Notes: generated by a model not told the origin, from the sequence alone. Positions 45,907 to 59,370 are shown, counted from the stretch's first letter. The stretch is 64,000 nucleotides of DNA from Aquincola tertiaricarbonis (GCF_023573145.1 NZ_CP097635.1:1488001-1552000); one strand, 5' to 3'. Numbers and translations: made by a program.

Positions 45907-47370
45907 TCACCCCCCCGTCGTATCCGGATCCCGCCACACCCGCTCGAACGGCAGCCGCCAGGCGTTGGGGGCGATCAGTTGGTGGATGGGCTTCGGGCCC
46001 CAGGAGCCCTGCTCGTACAGACGCACCGGGGGCGGCTGCTCCAGCAGCGCGGTGGAGACCTGCCACAGCCGCTCGATGCCCTCGGCGGTGGTGAACAGCG
46101 TGCGGTCGCCGCGCATCGCGTCCAGGATCAGCCGCTCGTACGCTTCCAGTACCTCGCCGATCAGGCCAGTGTCGCGCATCGCGAACTGCAGGCTCAGCTT
46201 GTCCAGCCGCATGCCGGGGCCGGGCCGCTTGCCGTAGAACGAGAGCGACATCTTCGACGCATCGGCCAGGTCGAAGGTGAGGTGGTCGGGCCCCTGCGAG
46301 CCCACGCCCGAGTTGGGCGGGAACATGCTCTTGGGCGGCTCGCGGAAGGCGATGGAGATGATGCGCTGGCCCTGCGCCATGCGCTTGCCGGTGCGCAGGT
46401 AGAAAGGCACGCCGGCCCAGCGCCAGTTGTCGATGTGGCACTTGAGCGCGATGAAGGTCTCGGTGTCGCTCTCGGGGTCGACGCCCTCTTCCTTGCGGTA
46501 GCCGCTGTACTGGCCGCGCACCACGTCGTGCGGCTGGATGGGCAGCATGCTGCGGAAGACCTTGTTCTTTTCTTCGCTGATGGGCACCGGCTCCAGCGAA
46601 GTGGGCGGCTCCATCGCCATGAAGGCCAGGATCTGGAACAGGTGGGTCACCACCATGTCGCGGTAGGCGCCGGTCTGCTCGTAGAAGCCGGCCCGCTTGC
46701 CCAGGCCCAGCGTCTCTGGCACGTCGATCTGCACGTGGTCGATGAAGTTGCGGTTCCAGATCGGCTCGAACAGGCCGTTGGCGAAGCGGAAGGCCAGGAT
46801 GTTCTGCGCCGGCTCCTTCCCCAGGAAGTGGTCGATGCGGAAGATCTGCTCCTCCGCGAACACCTCGTGCAGATGACCGTTCAGTGAAACCGCGCTCTGC
46901 AGGTCGGTGCCGAAGGGCTTTTCCATCACGATGCGGGCGTTTTCCACCAAGCCTGCCTCGCCCAGCATGCGCACCACCGGCAGCGCCGCGCTGGGCGGCA
47001 CACTCAGGTAGTGCAGCCGGCGGCATTCGCGGCCCAGCGAGGCCTCGGCCCGCAGCACCGCATCGCGCAGCACCGGCGCGCCGGCCGCCAGCGGCACGTA
47101 GTCGAGGATGGACGCGAAGGCCTCCCAGTCGGCCGGGTTGACCTTGCGGGCCGAGAATTCGTCGAGCGCGCCGCGCGCGATGTCGCGGAAGCCGTCAGCG
47201 TTGATGTCGTCCAGCGACACACCGATGATGCGGCAGCCCGGAATGAAGCCGGCGCTGACGAGGTGGAACAGGCCGGGCAGCAGCTTGCGGCGCGCCAGGT
47301 CGCCGGTGGCGCCGACCAGCACCACCACCTGCGGGTACTGCGGTCCTACGCCTTGTGGAATCTTGGCCAA
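45907..47370 (-). CDS. zwf: Glucose-6-phosphate 1-dehydrogenase (TTG start)
   Basis: A 487-residue cytoplasmic enzyme, first step of the oxidative pentose phosphate and Entner-Doudoroff routes. The NAD(P) motif is GATGDLARRKLLPGLF. The catalytic stretch RIDHFLGKEPAQN is intact, as are NRNFIDHVQIDVPE and YLRTGKRM. No ATG precedes the nucleotide motif. TTG at 47368-47370 is chosen because GGAGGAG lies 9 bases upstream and the protein then has normal length. The much longer frame upstream crosses fusA and is spurious. The last codons form the right direct repeat beside the toxin-antitoxin module. Glucokinase is also in the window at 57545. Confidence 0.95.
   Translation of the reverse strand: MAKIPQGVGPQYPQVVVLVGATGDLARRKLLPGLFHLVSAGFIPGCRIIGVSLDDINADGFRDIARGALDEFSARKVNPADWEAFASILDYVPLAAGAPVLRDAVLRAEASLGRECRRLHYLSVPPSAALPVVRMLGEAGLVENARIVMEKPFGTDLQSAVSLNGHLHEVFAEEQIFRIDHFLGKEPAQNILAFRFANGLFEPIWNRNFIDHVQIDVPETLGLGKRAGFYEQTGAYRDMVVTHLFQILAFMAMEPPTSLEPVPISEEKNKVFRSMLPIQPHDVVRGQYSGYRKEEGVDPESDTETFIALKCHIDNWRWAGVPFYLRTGKRMAQGQRIISIAFREPPKSMFPPNSGVGSQGPDHLTFDLADASKMSLSFYGKRPGPGMRLDKLSLQFAMRDTGLIGEVLEAYERLILDAMRGDRTLFTTAEGIERLWQVSTALLEQPPPVRLYEQGSWGPKPIHQLIAPNAWRLPFERVWRDPDTTGG
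45911..45934. repeat. Right direct repeat at the zwf 3' end
   Basis: Covers the last eight codons of zwf (RDPDTTGG on the minus strand, up to the stop). It is identical to 45234-45257. The ~650 bases between the copies hold only the toxin-antitoxin pair. Confidence 0.9.
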
Positions 47371-47583
47371 GAGGGCTCTCCTCCCTGTGGAATCTGAATG
47401 GGGCTCGTGCAACGGACAGCGGGCCGGGGGCAAGCGATTTCGGTGCCAGTGGCGGCCGACGGCCGGCCCCGGCACCGGGCGGCTTGACCCCGCCACTCGC
47501 CAGCCTAACGCCAGCCCGCTAAGCTGCGCCGGCCATGCGGCCAACCCGGGCAGCCCGCCCGCCCCGCCAGGAGGACCCCCGCC

Positions 47584-49686
<2,103 letters not shown>

Positions 49687-49765
49687 GGGCTTTGCGGGCA
49701 GGGCGCATACTCGGCGCCCTTTCCTTGATCGAAGCCTCTTTGCTGCCGGCTTCGCGCCCCCTGCG

Positions 49766-50485
49766 ATGCCCGGCTACCAGACCAAGCAAGAGTGCATCGC
49801 CGTGGCGGGCGTGGACGACCTGCAGATCCGCTCGCTGCTGGACCGCCAGCAGTTCAGCGACCCCCACGGCGAAGCGGCCGGCCTGGGCATCTCCTCGGCC
49901 ACCTGGCCGCTGTTCGGGCTGCTGTGGCCTTCGGGCGCCGAGCTGGCCGCGCTGCTGGCGCTGCGGCCGGTGCAGGGCAGCGAACGCATCCTGGAGATGG
50001 GCTGCGGCCTGGGCCTGGCCAGCCTGGTGGCGCACCGACGCGGCGCCGACGTGACCGCCAGCGACTGCCACCCGCTCACCGCCGCCTTCCTGCAGGCCAA
50101 CCTGCAGCTCAACGGCCTCGCGCCGATGAAGTACCGCTACGGCCACTGGCGGCAGCCGCTGCCGCCGGTGCCGCGCGCCGGCGAGGTGGCGCAGCTGGCG
50201 GTGGACGGCCCCTACGACCTGCTGGTGGGTAGCGACCTGCTGTACGACCGCGACGCGGCCGACGACCTGGCCGGCTTCATCGAGCTGCATGCCGGCGCCA
50301 GCGCCGAGGTGTGGATCGTCGACCCCGACCGCGGCAACCGCGCCGCCTTCAACCGCCACATGGCCGGACAGGGCTTCGCGCTCACCGAGCAGCGGCTTGA
50401 CCGCGCCGCCACCGCCCAGGGCGCCGCCTACAAGGGCCGGCTGCTGAGTTACGCCCGGCGACAACCCGCCCGGCCCCTCGCCTAA
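49766..50485 (+). CDS. Class I SAM-dependent methyltransferase (Methyltransf_16/METTL21-like)
   Basis: A 239-residue Rossmann-fold methyltransferase. The SAM-binding motif is ILEMGCGLGLASLVAHRRGADVTA with the following acidic SDCHP. The post-motif YDLLVGSDLLYDRDA resembles the protein-lysine methyltransferase group (METTL21/FAM86), which modifies translation factors and chaperones in eukaryotes. It lies 79 bases after fusA in the same direction; EF-G as its substrate is a testable guess only. GTG or ATG alternatives near the start are not better. Confidence 0.82.
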   Translation: MPGYQTKQECIAVAGVDDLQIRSLLDRQQFSDPHGEAAGLGISSATWPLFGLLWPSGAELAALLALRPVQGSERILEMGCGLGLASLVAHRRGADVTASDCHPLTAAFLQANLQLNGLAPMKYRYGHWRQPLPPVPRAGEVAQLAVDGPYDLLVGSDLLYDRDAADDLAGFIELHAGASAEVWIVDPDRGNRAAFNRHMAGQGFALTEQRLDRAATAQGAAYKGRLLSYARRQPARPLA

Positions 50486-50533
50486 CATCCTGCGCCCGCC
50501 CCGACCCCGGGGCGATCACACAGGAGTTGGAAG

Positions 50534-52993
50534 ATGCTTGTGCGCAAGACCGCAAGGCCTGCTTGCGCGGGATGGCGCTCATGGGCGGTGATGGCCGCCT
50601 GCCTGCTGATGCTGGCCGTGGCGCTGCTGTGCGCCGCCCCTGCGGCCCGTGCCGCCGACGAGGCGGACATCGCGCTGGACACCGCCCGCCAGCAGGTGGA
50701 ACGGATCGAAAAACGGCTGGCCGGTGACACGCCGATGGCGGGCAGCGAACTGGCCGAATCGCGCCGCGTGCTGCTGCAGCTGCAGGAAGATGCCGACCGC
50801 ATCGCCGGTGAGCAGGCGCCCGAACTGGACAGCGCCAAGGCCCGGCTGGCCGAGCTGGGCCCGGCGCCCGCGGACGGCACCGAGGCAGCCGACGTGGCCG
50901 AGCAACGGCGCAGCCTGCAAAAAGCCATCGAGACGCTGGACGCCCGCATCAAGCTGGCGCGGCTGCTGGTGGTGCAGAGCCAGCAGCTGGCCGACCAGGC
51001 CGCCGGCGAGCGGCGCGACCGCTTCCGCGCCGCGCTGTTCGAGCGCACCGATTCGATCCTGTCGCCCTCGTTCTGGAACGAGCTGCGGCTGAACGCCACG
51101 CGCGACCTGCAGCGGCTGCAGCAGCTGGGCGCCACCATGGCCGCTGCCGCAGCGGCCACACCCGCCACCGCCTGGGCCGCCCTGGGCGCGGTGGTGCTGG
51201 TGGTGTTCGGCCTGCGGCGCTGGCTCAGCCGGCGGCTGGTGGCCCTCACGGCCGAGCGCGCGCCTTCGGGCCGGGTGCGGCGCTCGCTGTATGCGGTGGC
51301 GCAGGCGCTGTTGGCCATGCTGGTGCCGGGCGTCGCGGCCTATGCGGTGATGCGCGGCATCGTCTGGACCCTGCCCGACACCGACCCGCTGCGCGAGCTG
51401 CTGGGCAGCATGGTGGGCGCCACCTGCTTCTCGGCCTACGTGGCCGGCATCGGCTCGGCGCTGCTGGCGGCCAAGCGGCCCTCGTGGCGGCTGCTGCCGC
51501 TGCCCGACGACGTGGCCACCGGGCTGCGCTGGCATCCCACCTACATCGGCGCGCTGATCTTCATCGGCTGGGTGGTGCAGCGCCTGGGCACCCAGGTGCA
51601 GACCAGCCTGGCCACCGAGGTGGCGATCAACGGCGTTTATGCGCTGCTGCTGGGCCTGCTGCTGGCCCACACGGTGCGCCGTGGCGAGCGGCTGCGCCTG
51701 CATTCACATGCGGTGCGCGACGAGCACGAATACCTGCCGCGCCCCACCTGGATGACGCTGGCCCTGTTTTTCGCCCGCGCCTTGCTGGCGGCCAGCGTGC
51801 TGGCCATCCTGGTGGGCTACGTGGCGCTGGGCGCCTTCGTGGTGCGGCAGGTGAGCTGGATCGCGGTGCTGGCGATGACGGCCTTCGTGCTGGACGCGCT
51901 GATCGACGACGTGGCCACGGCCTGGCTGGGCAGCCGCGCCGCCGGCGCCGACGACACGGCCGACGGTGAGACGCCGGGCATCCGGCTGCGCCGCCAGGCC
52001 ACGGTGCTGCTGTCGGGCGCGCTGCGGCTGACCACGGCCCTGGTGGCGCTGGTGCTCATCCTCGCGCCCTTCGGTGAAGGCCCGTCCGACCTGCTGCGCC
52101 GCACCGACCAGCTGCGCGACGGCATCACCGTGGGCGAGCTGCAGCTGCGGCCCACCGCGGTGCTGCAGGCGGTGCTGGTGTTCCTGCTGGCCACGGTGGT
52201 GCTGCGGGCGGTCAAGCGCTGGTTCGCCGACCGCTTCCTGCCCACCACCTCGCTGGACGCGGGCATGCGCGCCTCGGTGGCCACGCTGCTGGGCTTCCTG
52301 GGCACGGTGGTGTCCATCGGCCTGGGGCTGTCGGCCATCGGCCTGGCGCTGGACAAGGTGGCCTGGATCGCCAGTGCGCTGTCGGTGGGCATCGGTTTCG
52401 GCCTGCAGGCGGTGGTGAGCAACTTCGTCTCGGGCCTGATCCTGCTGGCCGAGCGGCCGGTGAAGGTGGGCGACTGGGTGGCGCTGGGCGGGGTGGAAGG
52501 CGACATCCGCCGCATCAACGTGCGCGCCACCGAGATCCAGATGGGCGACCGCTCGACGGTGATCGTGCCCAACTCGGAGTTCATCACCAAGGTGGTTCGC
52601 AACGTGACGCACCAGAGCCCCCTGGGCCTGGTGCAGATCAAGCTGCCTATGCCGCTGGACACCGACACCGAGCGGGCCCGCGAGATCCTGCTGCAGGCCT
52701 TCGTCGACCACCCCGACATCCTGGACACGCCGGCGCCCAACGTGCAGCTGGACGGCGTGGACGCGGCCGGCAACGTGGTGTTCAACGCCACCGGCTTCGT
52801 CAACTCGCCGCGGCAGAGCTACGGCGTGAAGAGCGCGCTGCTGTTCAAGGTGCTGCAGGCGCTGCCGGCGGCCGGGCTGCCGCTGTGGAGGCAGCCGTCC
52901 ATGGTGCTGCGCGAAGTCGCGGCGCCGGCGGCGCTGCCTCAGCCGCCCGAGCCGCGGCTGCCCGGCTCCACCTCGGGCGAATCGCCCGCATAA
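50534..52993 (+). CDS. Large mechanosensitive channel of the MscS family with DUF3772 domain
   Basis: An 819-residue inner-membrane protein. The signal sequence ends near residue 41 (ARAA). A helical coiled periplasmic domain (DUF3772 type, ~42-200) is followed by about ten transmembrane helices. The MscS pore and beta domain is near the C-terminus (GIGFGLQAVVSNFVSGLILL, 'ERPVKVGDWVALGGVEGDIRRINVRATEI', VIVPNSEFI). It should open under membrane tension on hypo-osmotic shock. The final 55 bases overlap the convergent fdhD gene. CAGGAG lies upstream of the ATG. Confidence 0.93.
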   Translation: MLVRKTARPACAGWRSWAVMAACLLMLAVALLCAAPAARAADEADIALDTARQQVERIEKRLAGDTPMAGSELAESRRVLLQLQEDADRIAGEQAPELDSAKARLAELGPAPADGTEAADVAEQRRSLQKAIETLDARIKLARLLVVQSQQLADQAAGERRDRFRAALFERTDSILSPSFWNELRLNATRDLQRLQQLGATMAAAAAATPATAWAALGAVVLVVFGLRRWLSRRLVALTAERAPSGRVRRSLYAVAQALLAMLVPGVAAYAVMRGIVWTLPDTDPLRELLGSMVGATCFSAYVAGIGSALLAAKRPSWRLLPLPDDVATGLRWHPTYIGALIFIGWVVQRLGTQVQTSLATEVAINGVYALLLGLLLAHTVRRGERLRLHSHAVRDEHEYLPRPTWMTLALFFARALLAASVLAILVGYVALGAFVVRQVSWIAVLAMTAFVLDALIDDVATAWLGSRAAGADDTADGETPGIRLRRQATVLLSGALRLTTALVALVLILAPFGEGPSDLLRRTDQLRDGITVGELQLRPTAVLQAVLVFLLATVVLRAVKRWFADRFLPTTSLDAGMRASVATLLGFLGTVVSIGLGLSAIGLALDKVAWIASALSVGIGFGLQAVVSNFVSGLILLAERPVKVGDWVALGGVEGDIRRINVRATEIQMGDRSTVIVPNSEFITKVVRNVTHQSPLGLVQIKLPMPLDTDTERAREILLQAFVDHPDILDTPAPNVQLDGVDAAGNVVFNATGFVNSPRQSYGVKSALLFKVLQALPAAGLPLWRQPSMVLREVAAPAALPQPPEPRLPGSTSGESPA

Positions 52994-53814
52994 CGCACCG
53001 CCTGCCGGCCGCGGCTGAAGCCCCACAGCACCAGCCCGGCCTGCTGCGCGATGCGCACCGCCAGCGTGCTGGGCGCCGACACAGTGGCCAGCGTGCCGAT
53101 GCCCACGCGGGCGCACTTGCGCACCAGCTCGTAGCTGGCACGGCTGGACATCACCACGAAGCCCGGCGTGCCCAGCAGCCGGCGCTGCGCCAGGCGGCCG
53201 ATCAGCTTGTCCAGCGCGTTGTGGCGGCCCACGTCCTCCATCGCCCACTGCAGCGTGCCGTCGGGCGTGGCCCAGCCGGCCGCATGGCAGCCGCCGGTGG
53301 CGCGGTTCACCGGCTGGTGCTCGGCCAGCTGCCCCATGGCCCGCAGCACGGCGGCCAGCGGCACGGCCGGCCCGGGCGGCAACGGCTCAGGCTGCAGGTC
53401 CAGCGCGGCCAGGCTGTCCACGCCGCACAGGCCGCAGCCACTGCGGCCTTCCATCGCGCGGCGGCGCTGCTTCAGTTGCACGAAGGCCTGCTGCGCCACT
53501 TCCAGCGCCACCTCGCAGCCCAGCTCGCCGGTGCTCAGCTCCATGCCGTAGCACTGGGCCGGTGAAGCGATCAAGCCTTCGGACAAGGCGAAGCCCAGCG
53601 CCATCGCCTCCAGCTCGGTGGGCGTGGCCATCATCACCGCATGCGACAGGCCGTTGAAGGTCAGCGCCACCGGCACCTCGCTCACCACCTCGTCCTGCTC
53701 GGCCTGCTGCGCCAGCTGGCCGTCGTCACCCAGCCGGCAGCGCAGCACGGCCAGCGCCTGGTGGGCGGGCAGGTCGTCGGTGTCGGCGGGGGTAACGGGA
53801 ACGGCGTCGGTCAT
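52939..53814 (-). CDS. fdhD: FdhD, sulfur carrier protein for formate dehydrogenase
   Basis: A 291-residue protein that passes sulfur from IscS to the molybdenum cofactor of formate dehydrogenase. The catalytic pair Cys127-Gly-Leu-Cys130 lies in GRSGCGLCGVDSL. Other motifs are EVPVALTFNG, ATGGCHAAGW, WAMEDVGRHNALDKLIG and SSRASYELVRKCARVGI. No formate dehydrogenase genes are in the window, but the product completes the formaldehyde-to-CO2 route encoded upstream. ATG 53812-53814 begins the conserved region; the open frame beyond it is the antisense of the regulator. It is divergent from that regulator, 60 bases away. Confidence 0.95.
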   Translation of the reverse strand: MTDAVPVTPADTDDLPAHQALAVLRCRLGDDGQLAQQAEQDEVVSEVPVALTFNGLSHAVMMATPTELEAMALGFALSEGLIASPAQCYGMELSTGELGCEVALEVAQQAFVQLKQRRRAMEGRSGCGLCGVDSLAALDLQPEPLPPGPAVPLAAVLRAMGQLAEHQPVNRATGGCHAAGWATPDGTLQWAMEDVGRHNALDKLIGRLAQRRLLGTPGFVVMSSRASYELVRKCARVGIGTLATVSAPSTLAVRIAQQAGLVLWGFSRGRQAVRYAGDSPEVEPGSRGSGG

Positions 53815-53874
53815 GGGTTCCAGGGGTACTGTGACTAAACTGCCCGGCCAGCATAGCCCCCCACGCCTGCCATC

Positions 53875-56146
<2,272 letters not shown>

Positions 56147-56150
56147 ACGT

Positions 56151-56263
56151 TGACCCCCAAGACCCGGGCATAGCCCGGGTCGGCCCCCCGAGGGGGCGCA
56201 GGTTCCTTGGGGCGGCCCGGCGGAACCTGGTGACCCCCAAGACCCGGGCTGCGCCCGGGTCGG
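56151..56263. repeat. Repeat pair with terminator-like hairpins after ansB
   Basis: TGACCCCCAAGACCCGGGC occurs at 56151-56169 and again at 56231-56249, each completed to a GACCCGGGC / GCCCGGGTC hairpin with a 3-base loop. Between them lie CCCCCCGAGGGGG and CCTTGGGGCGGCCCGGCGG, which also occur at 28596-28662. A Burkholderiales-type dispersed intergenic repeat that may act as a bidirectional terminator. Confidence 0.75.
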
Positions 56264-56271
56264 TCCCTTCT

Positions 56272-56514
56272 TCAGGCTTCGAAGCGGCCCCGGCGCCAGC
56301 TCACGAAGCCGATGGCGCCCAGGCCGCCGAAGAGCAGCGCGAGGTCGCTGCCGGCGGCCGGTGCGCTGGTGTTGTGGTCAGTCGCCGCCGCCGTGGCCGC
56401 TGCAGCGGCGCCGGCTGCTGTTGCGGTGCCGGCACCTGAGCCTTGAGACGCTGCCTGGGCGGTACCCGCCACCATGAAGGCCACCACGGCCGCCACCAAG
56501 ATCCGCTGATGCAT
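56272..56514 (-). CDS. Small exported protein with PEP-CTERM-like C-terminal anchor lacking the PEP motif
   Basis: An 80-residue protein. The signal peptide (1-21) ends in TAQA. A Gly/Ala/Thr-rich low-complexity middle follows, then a C-terminal hydrophobic segment (LALLFGGLGAIGFVSW) and a basic tail (RRGRFEA). The tail has the look of a PEP-CTERM sorting signal, but the VPEP motif is replaced by PAAGSD. It could be a degenerate substrate of an exosortase-like system or simply membrane-anchored. GGAGTGG precedes the ATG at suitable spacing, so the gene is probably real. No exosortase gene is in the window. Confidence 0.65.
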   Translation of the reverse strand: MHQRILVAAVVAFMVAGTAQAASQGSGAGTATAAGAAAAATAAATDHNTSAPAAGSDLALLFGGLGAIGFVSWRRGRFEA

Positions 56515-56691
56515 GACTACCACTCCCTGAAGTTTGTTGGGACACCTGCAGCAGCGTCGGGTCTTGGCCCGTCTGCGGGCTGCAGGCACCACCCTAAGCA
56601 ACTTTCGTGACAGCCATGCTGCACCGCAACAGAGCAGCGGTGCGTGGGGTTACAGTGCCGGCCTTCAGCCGCCTCAACCCCCCTCCGACCC

Positions 56692-57522
56692 ATGGCCTGG
56701 ACCGGTCACCTCGATCTGCACTACACGCGTGATGGCGAACGCACCATCGCGCTGGACCGCCATGAAGGGCCGCTGCGGGTGCTGCAGCGGCTGTACCCCG
56801 AAGGGCCCGGCATCTGCCACCACGTGCTGGTGCACCCGCCCGGTGGCGTGGTGGGCGGTGACGTGCTGCGGCTGGATGCGCGGCTGGCAGCCGGCACGCA
56901 TGCGGTGCTGACCACGCCGGGGGCCACGCGCTTTTACCGCAGCGCGGGTGAGCCAGCGCTGCAGCACACCGAGATCCAGGTGGCCGACGGTGCGCGGCTG
57001 GAATGGCTGCCGCTGGAGGCCATCGCCTACAGCGGCTGCGAAGCCGAGAACCGCATGCGGTTCGCGCTGGCCGCAGGCGCCGAGATGATGGGCTGGGACG
57101 TGCTGGCCCTGGGCCTGCCGGCCACCGGCCAGGCCTTCGAGCGCGGACGCTTCCGCACCCACCTGGAGCTGCCCGGCGTGTGGCTGGAGCGCGCCACGCT
57201 GGCGGCCGACGACCACCGGCTGCTGGATTCACCGCTGGGCCTGGCCGGGCACAAGGTGGTGGCCACGATGTGGTTCGCGGCGGGCAGCCCGCTGGCGGCG
57301 GCGCGGCGCGACGCGCTGCTGCAGGCCGCCCGTGACGTGTGCGAGGACTCGGCCCTGGCCGCCACCGCCGGTGTCACCGCACCCCATGCCGAAGCGGTGG
57401 TGCTGCGCGTGCTGGCAGCGCGGGTGGAGCCGGCGCAGCAGCTGCTGCTGCGGGTGTGGACCGCCTGGCGCCGCAGCGCCTGGCAGATGGACGCACCGCC
57501 GCCGCGCATCTGGCGCACCTGA
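56692..57522 (+). CDS. ureD: UreD, urease accessory protein
   Basis: A 276-residue UreD/UreH-family protein that helps UreF and UreG insert nickel into urease. Typical motifs are VLVHPPGGVVGGDVLRLD, TTPGATRFYRS and LEWLPLEAIAYSGCEAENRM. The ATG at 56692 begins the conserved WTGHLDLHY region. Unusually, no ureABC or ureEFG follow; the convergent glucokinase gene starts 22 bases after its stop. It lies near the urea importer but is separated from it by two genes and on the opposite strand. Confidence 0.93.
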   Translation: MAWTGHLDLHYTRDGERTIALDRHEGPLRVLQRLYPEGPGICHHVLVHPPGGVVGGDVLRLDARLAAGTHAVLTTPGATRFYRSAGEPALQHTEIQVADGARLEWLPLEAIAYSGCEAENRMRFALAAGAEMMGWDVLALGLPATGQAFERGRFRTHLELPGVWLERATLAADDHRLLDSPLGLAGHKVVATMWFAAGSPLAAARRDALLQAARDVCEDSALAATAGVTAPHAEAVVLRVLAARVEPAQQLLLRVWTAWRRSAWQMDAPPPRIWRT

Positions 57523-57544
57523 TCGCGCCAGCGCCTGACCGGGG

Positions 57545-58516
57545 TCAAGCCGCGTCGAGTGCGCGCGAAGCGCCCAGCAGCGCCGGTGACTGCTGGGCGT
57601 CGATCACCCAGCAGGGGATCTGGCTCAGGTAGCCCTGGAAGCGGCCCTTGGCCTCGAAGCGCTGGCGGAACGGTGAGCGGGCGAAAGCCTCGCCCATGCG
57701 CGGCACGATGCCACCGCCGATGTACATGCCGCCGCGCGCCGCCACGGTCAGCGCCAGGTTGCCCGCCACGCTGCCCAGGAAGGCGCAGAACATGTCCAGC
57801 GCTGCGGCGGCCAGCGCATCGGCACCGCCCATCGCGGCCGACAGCACCGCGGCCGGCTCCTGCAGCGGCGCAGCCTGCTGCCGCACCTCACCCAGCGCCT
57901 GGTACAGGTTCACCAGCCCGGGACCGGACACCGCCCGCTCGGCCGAGGCATGGCCGAAACGACGCTGCAGGCTGGCGATCACCGCGGCTTCCTCGGCGGT
58001 GGCCGGCGCCAGCGACACGTGGCCGCCCTCGCCGCCCACGGCCACGGCCTCGCCGCGTCGGGTGAAGGTCAGCGAGGCCACGCCCAGGCCGGTGCCGGCG
58101 CCCACCAGGCCCAGCGTGGCACCCGGCAGCGGGGTGCCGCCGCCCACCGGCTTCAGCTCCGACGGCCGCAGCGCCGGCAGGGCCAGCGCCAGGGCCACGA
58201 AATCGTTCACGACCACGAAGCGCTCGAAACCGAACTCCTGGCGCACGGCCTCGATCGAAAAGCCCCAGGTGTGGTTGGTCATCTGCAGGTGGTCGCCGTC
58301 CACCGGGTTGGCGATGCCGATGGCGCAGTTCCGGGGCTGCGGCAGGCCCAGCTGGTCCAGGTAGCTGCGCATCGCCGCCTGCAGCGTCGGGAATTCCTCG
58401 CCCTTCAGCGCGGCGACGTGCGTGGGCTGGGCGTCGGCCGATTCGCAGATGGCAAAACGGGCGTTGGTGCCGCCGATGTCCCCCACCAGGCGGGGATACG
58501 CGGTTCTTTGCTCCAT
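57545..58516 (-). CDS. glk: Glucokinase
   Basis: A 323-residue ROK-unrelated bacterial glucokinase (Glk family). The N-terminal phosphate motif is VGDIGGTNARFAICE. Glucose-binding residues lie in NDFVALALALP and the family motif GPGLVNLYQAL and 'GGIVPRM' follow. It phosphorylates cytoplasmic glucose to glucose-6-phosphate, the substrate of the zwf product encoded 10 kb away. AAGGAGAACC precedes the ATG at good spacing. It is convergent with ureD. Confidence 0.95.
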   Translation of the reverse strand: MEQRTAYPRLVGDIGGTNARFAICESADAQPTHVAALKGEEFPTLQAAMRSYLDQLGLPQPRNCAIGIANPVDGDHLQMTNHTWGFSIEAVRQEFGFERFVVVNDFVALALALPALRPSELKPVGGGTPLPGATLGLVGAGTGLGVASLTFTRRGEAVAVGGEGGHVSLAPATAEEAAVIASLQRRFGHASAERAVSGPGLVNLYQALGEVRQQAAPLQEPAAVLSAAMGGADALAAAALDMFCAFLGSVAGNLALTVAARGGMYIGGGIVPRMGEAFARSPFRQRFEAKGRFQGYLSQIPCWVIDAQQSPALLGASRALDAA

Positions 58517-58639
58517 GGCTTCTTGGTTCTCCTTGTTGCCGATGGTATCGGGCGGCGGGCAGCGGGACCGTCGGACTTTGGCCCCACATCGGGTACGTTC
58601 GGGTTACGGCGCTTAGGATGACGTTTTGATGTCGAAACG

Positions 58640-59362
58640 ATGAATTCGCAACTCCCCCTCGACAAGACCGCCCGTTGGGCCGGCGATGACACGCGCGACG
58701 CCTCGTTGCGCTGGGCGGGGCTGTGGGCCCCGCTGTTCGCGGTGGCGGTGGCGCTGCTGTGGGCCGAATGCCTGCCACGCGCGCTGGTGATGGACCTGAT
58801 CCACGAGAACGGCCCGGTCGAAAGCCTGACCACGCTGCTGTACCTGTGCGCCGCCGTGGCGCTGTGGTGCGTGGCGCGCCCGCAGCAAGGCGGCGCCACG
58901 CGGCTGGGGTTGACGGTGATGCTGCTGGCCTTCGCCGCCCGCGAGCAGGACCTGCACAAGGCCTTCACCGACACCAGCGTGCTCAAGGTCAGCTTCTACC
59001 TGAACGATCACCCGCTGCACCAGAAGCTGGTGGCACTGCCCATCCTGCTGGTGATTGCGGGCACCGCGCTGTGGCTGCTGGCCCGCCACGCCCGCCCGAT
59101 GTGGCAGGGCCTGCGCCGCGCCCGCCCGCTGGCGATCACCGTGGCCATCTTCTTCGTCACGCTGGTGGCCACCAAGGTCATCGACCGCAGCTTCGCCATC
59201 CTGGCCGAAGACTTCGGCGTGCACATGTCCGACCAGCTGGACACCATCCTGTCGGCGCTGGAAGAGGTGGTGGAGTGCAGCCTGCCGCTGATCGCAGTGG
59301 CGGGCCTGCTGCAGCACCAGCGTGAGCGGAAGGCCGCCGAGGCGGAGCACCCGGCGCCCTGA
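58640..59362 (+). CDS. Integral membrane protein of unknown function
   Basis: A 240-residue protein with about five or six predicted transmembrane helices (near residues 27-47, 60-78, 87-97, 131-147, 165-182 and 215-228). I do not recognise the family. Conserved-looking polar motifs lie between helices: ENGPVESLT after helix 1 and REQDLHKAF after helix 3. These could form a site at the membrane surface. The N-terminal ~25 residues are soluble. It is divergent from glk and convergent with urtE, separated from it by a hairpin. Confidence 0.72.
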   Translation: MNSQLPLDKTARWAGDDTRDASLRWAGLWAPLFAVAVALLWAECLPRALVMDLIHENGPVESLTTLLYLCAAVALWCVARPQQGGATRLGLTVMLLAFAAREQDLHKAFTDTSVLKVSFYLNDHPLHQKLVALPILLVIAGTALWLLARHARPMWQGLRRARPLAITVAIFFVTLVATKVIDRSFAILAEDFGVHMSDQLDTILSALEEVVECSLPLIAVAGLLQHQRERKAAEAEHPAP

Positions 59363-59370
59363 TGACAGGT

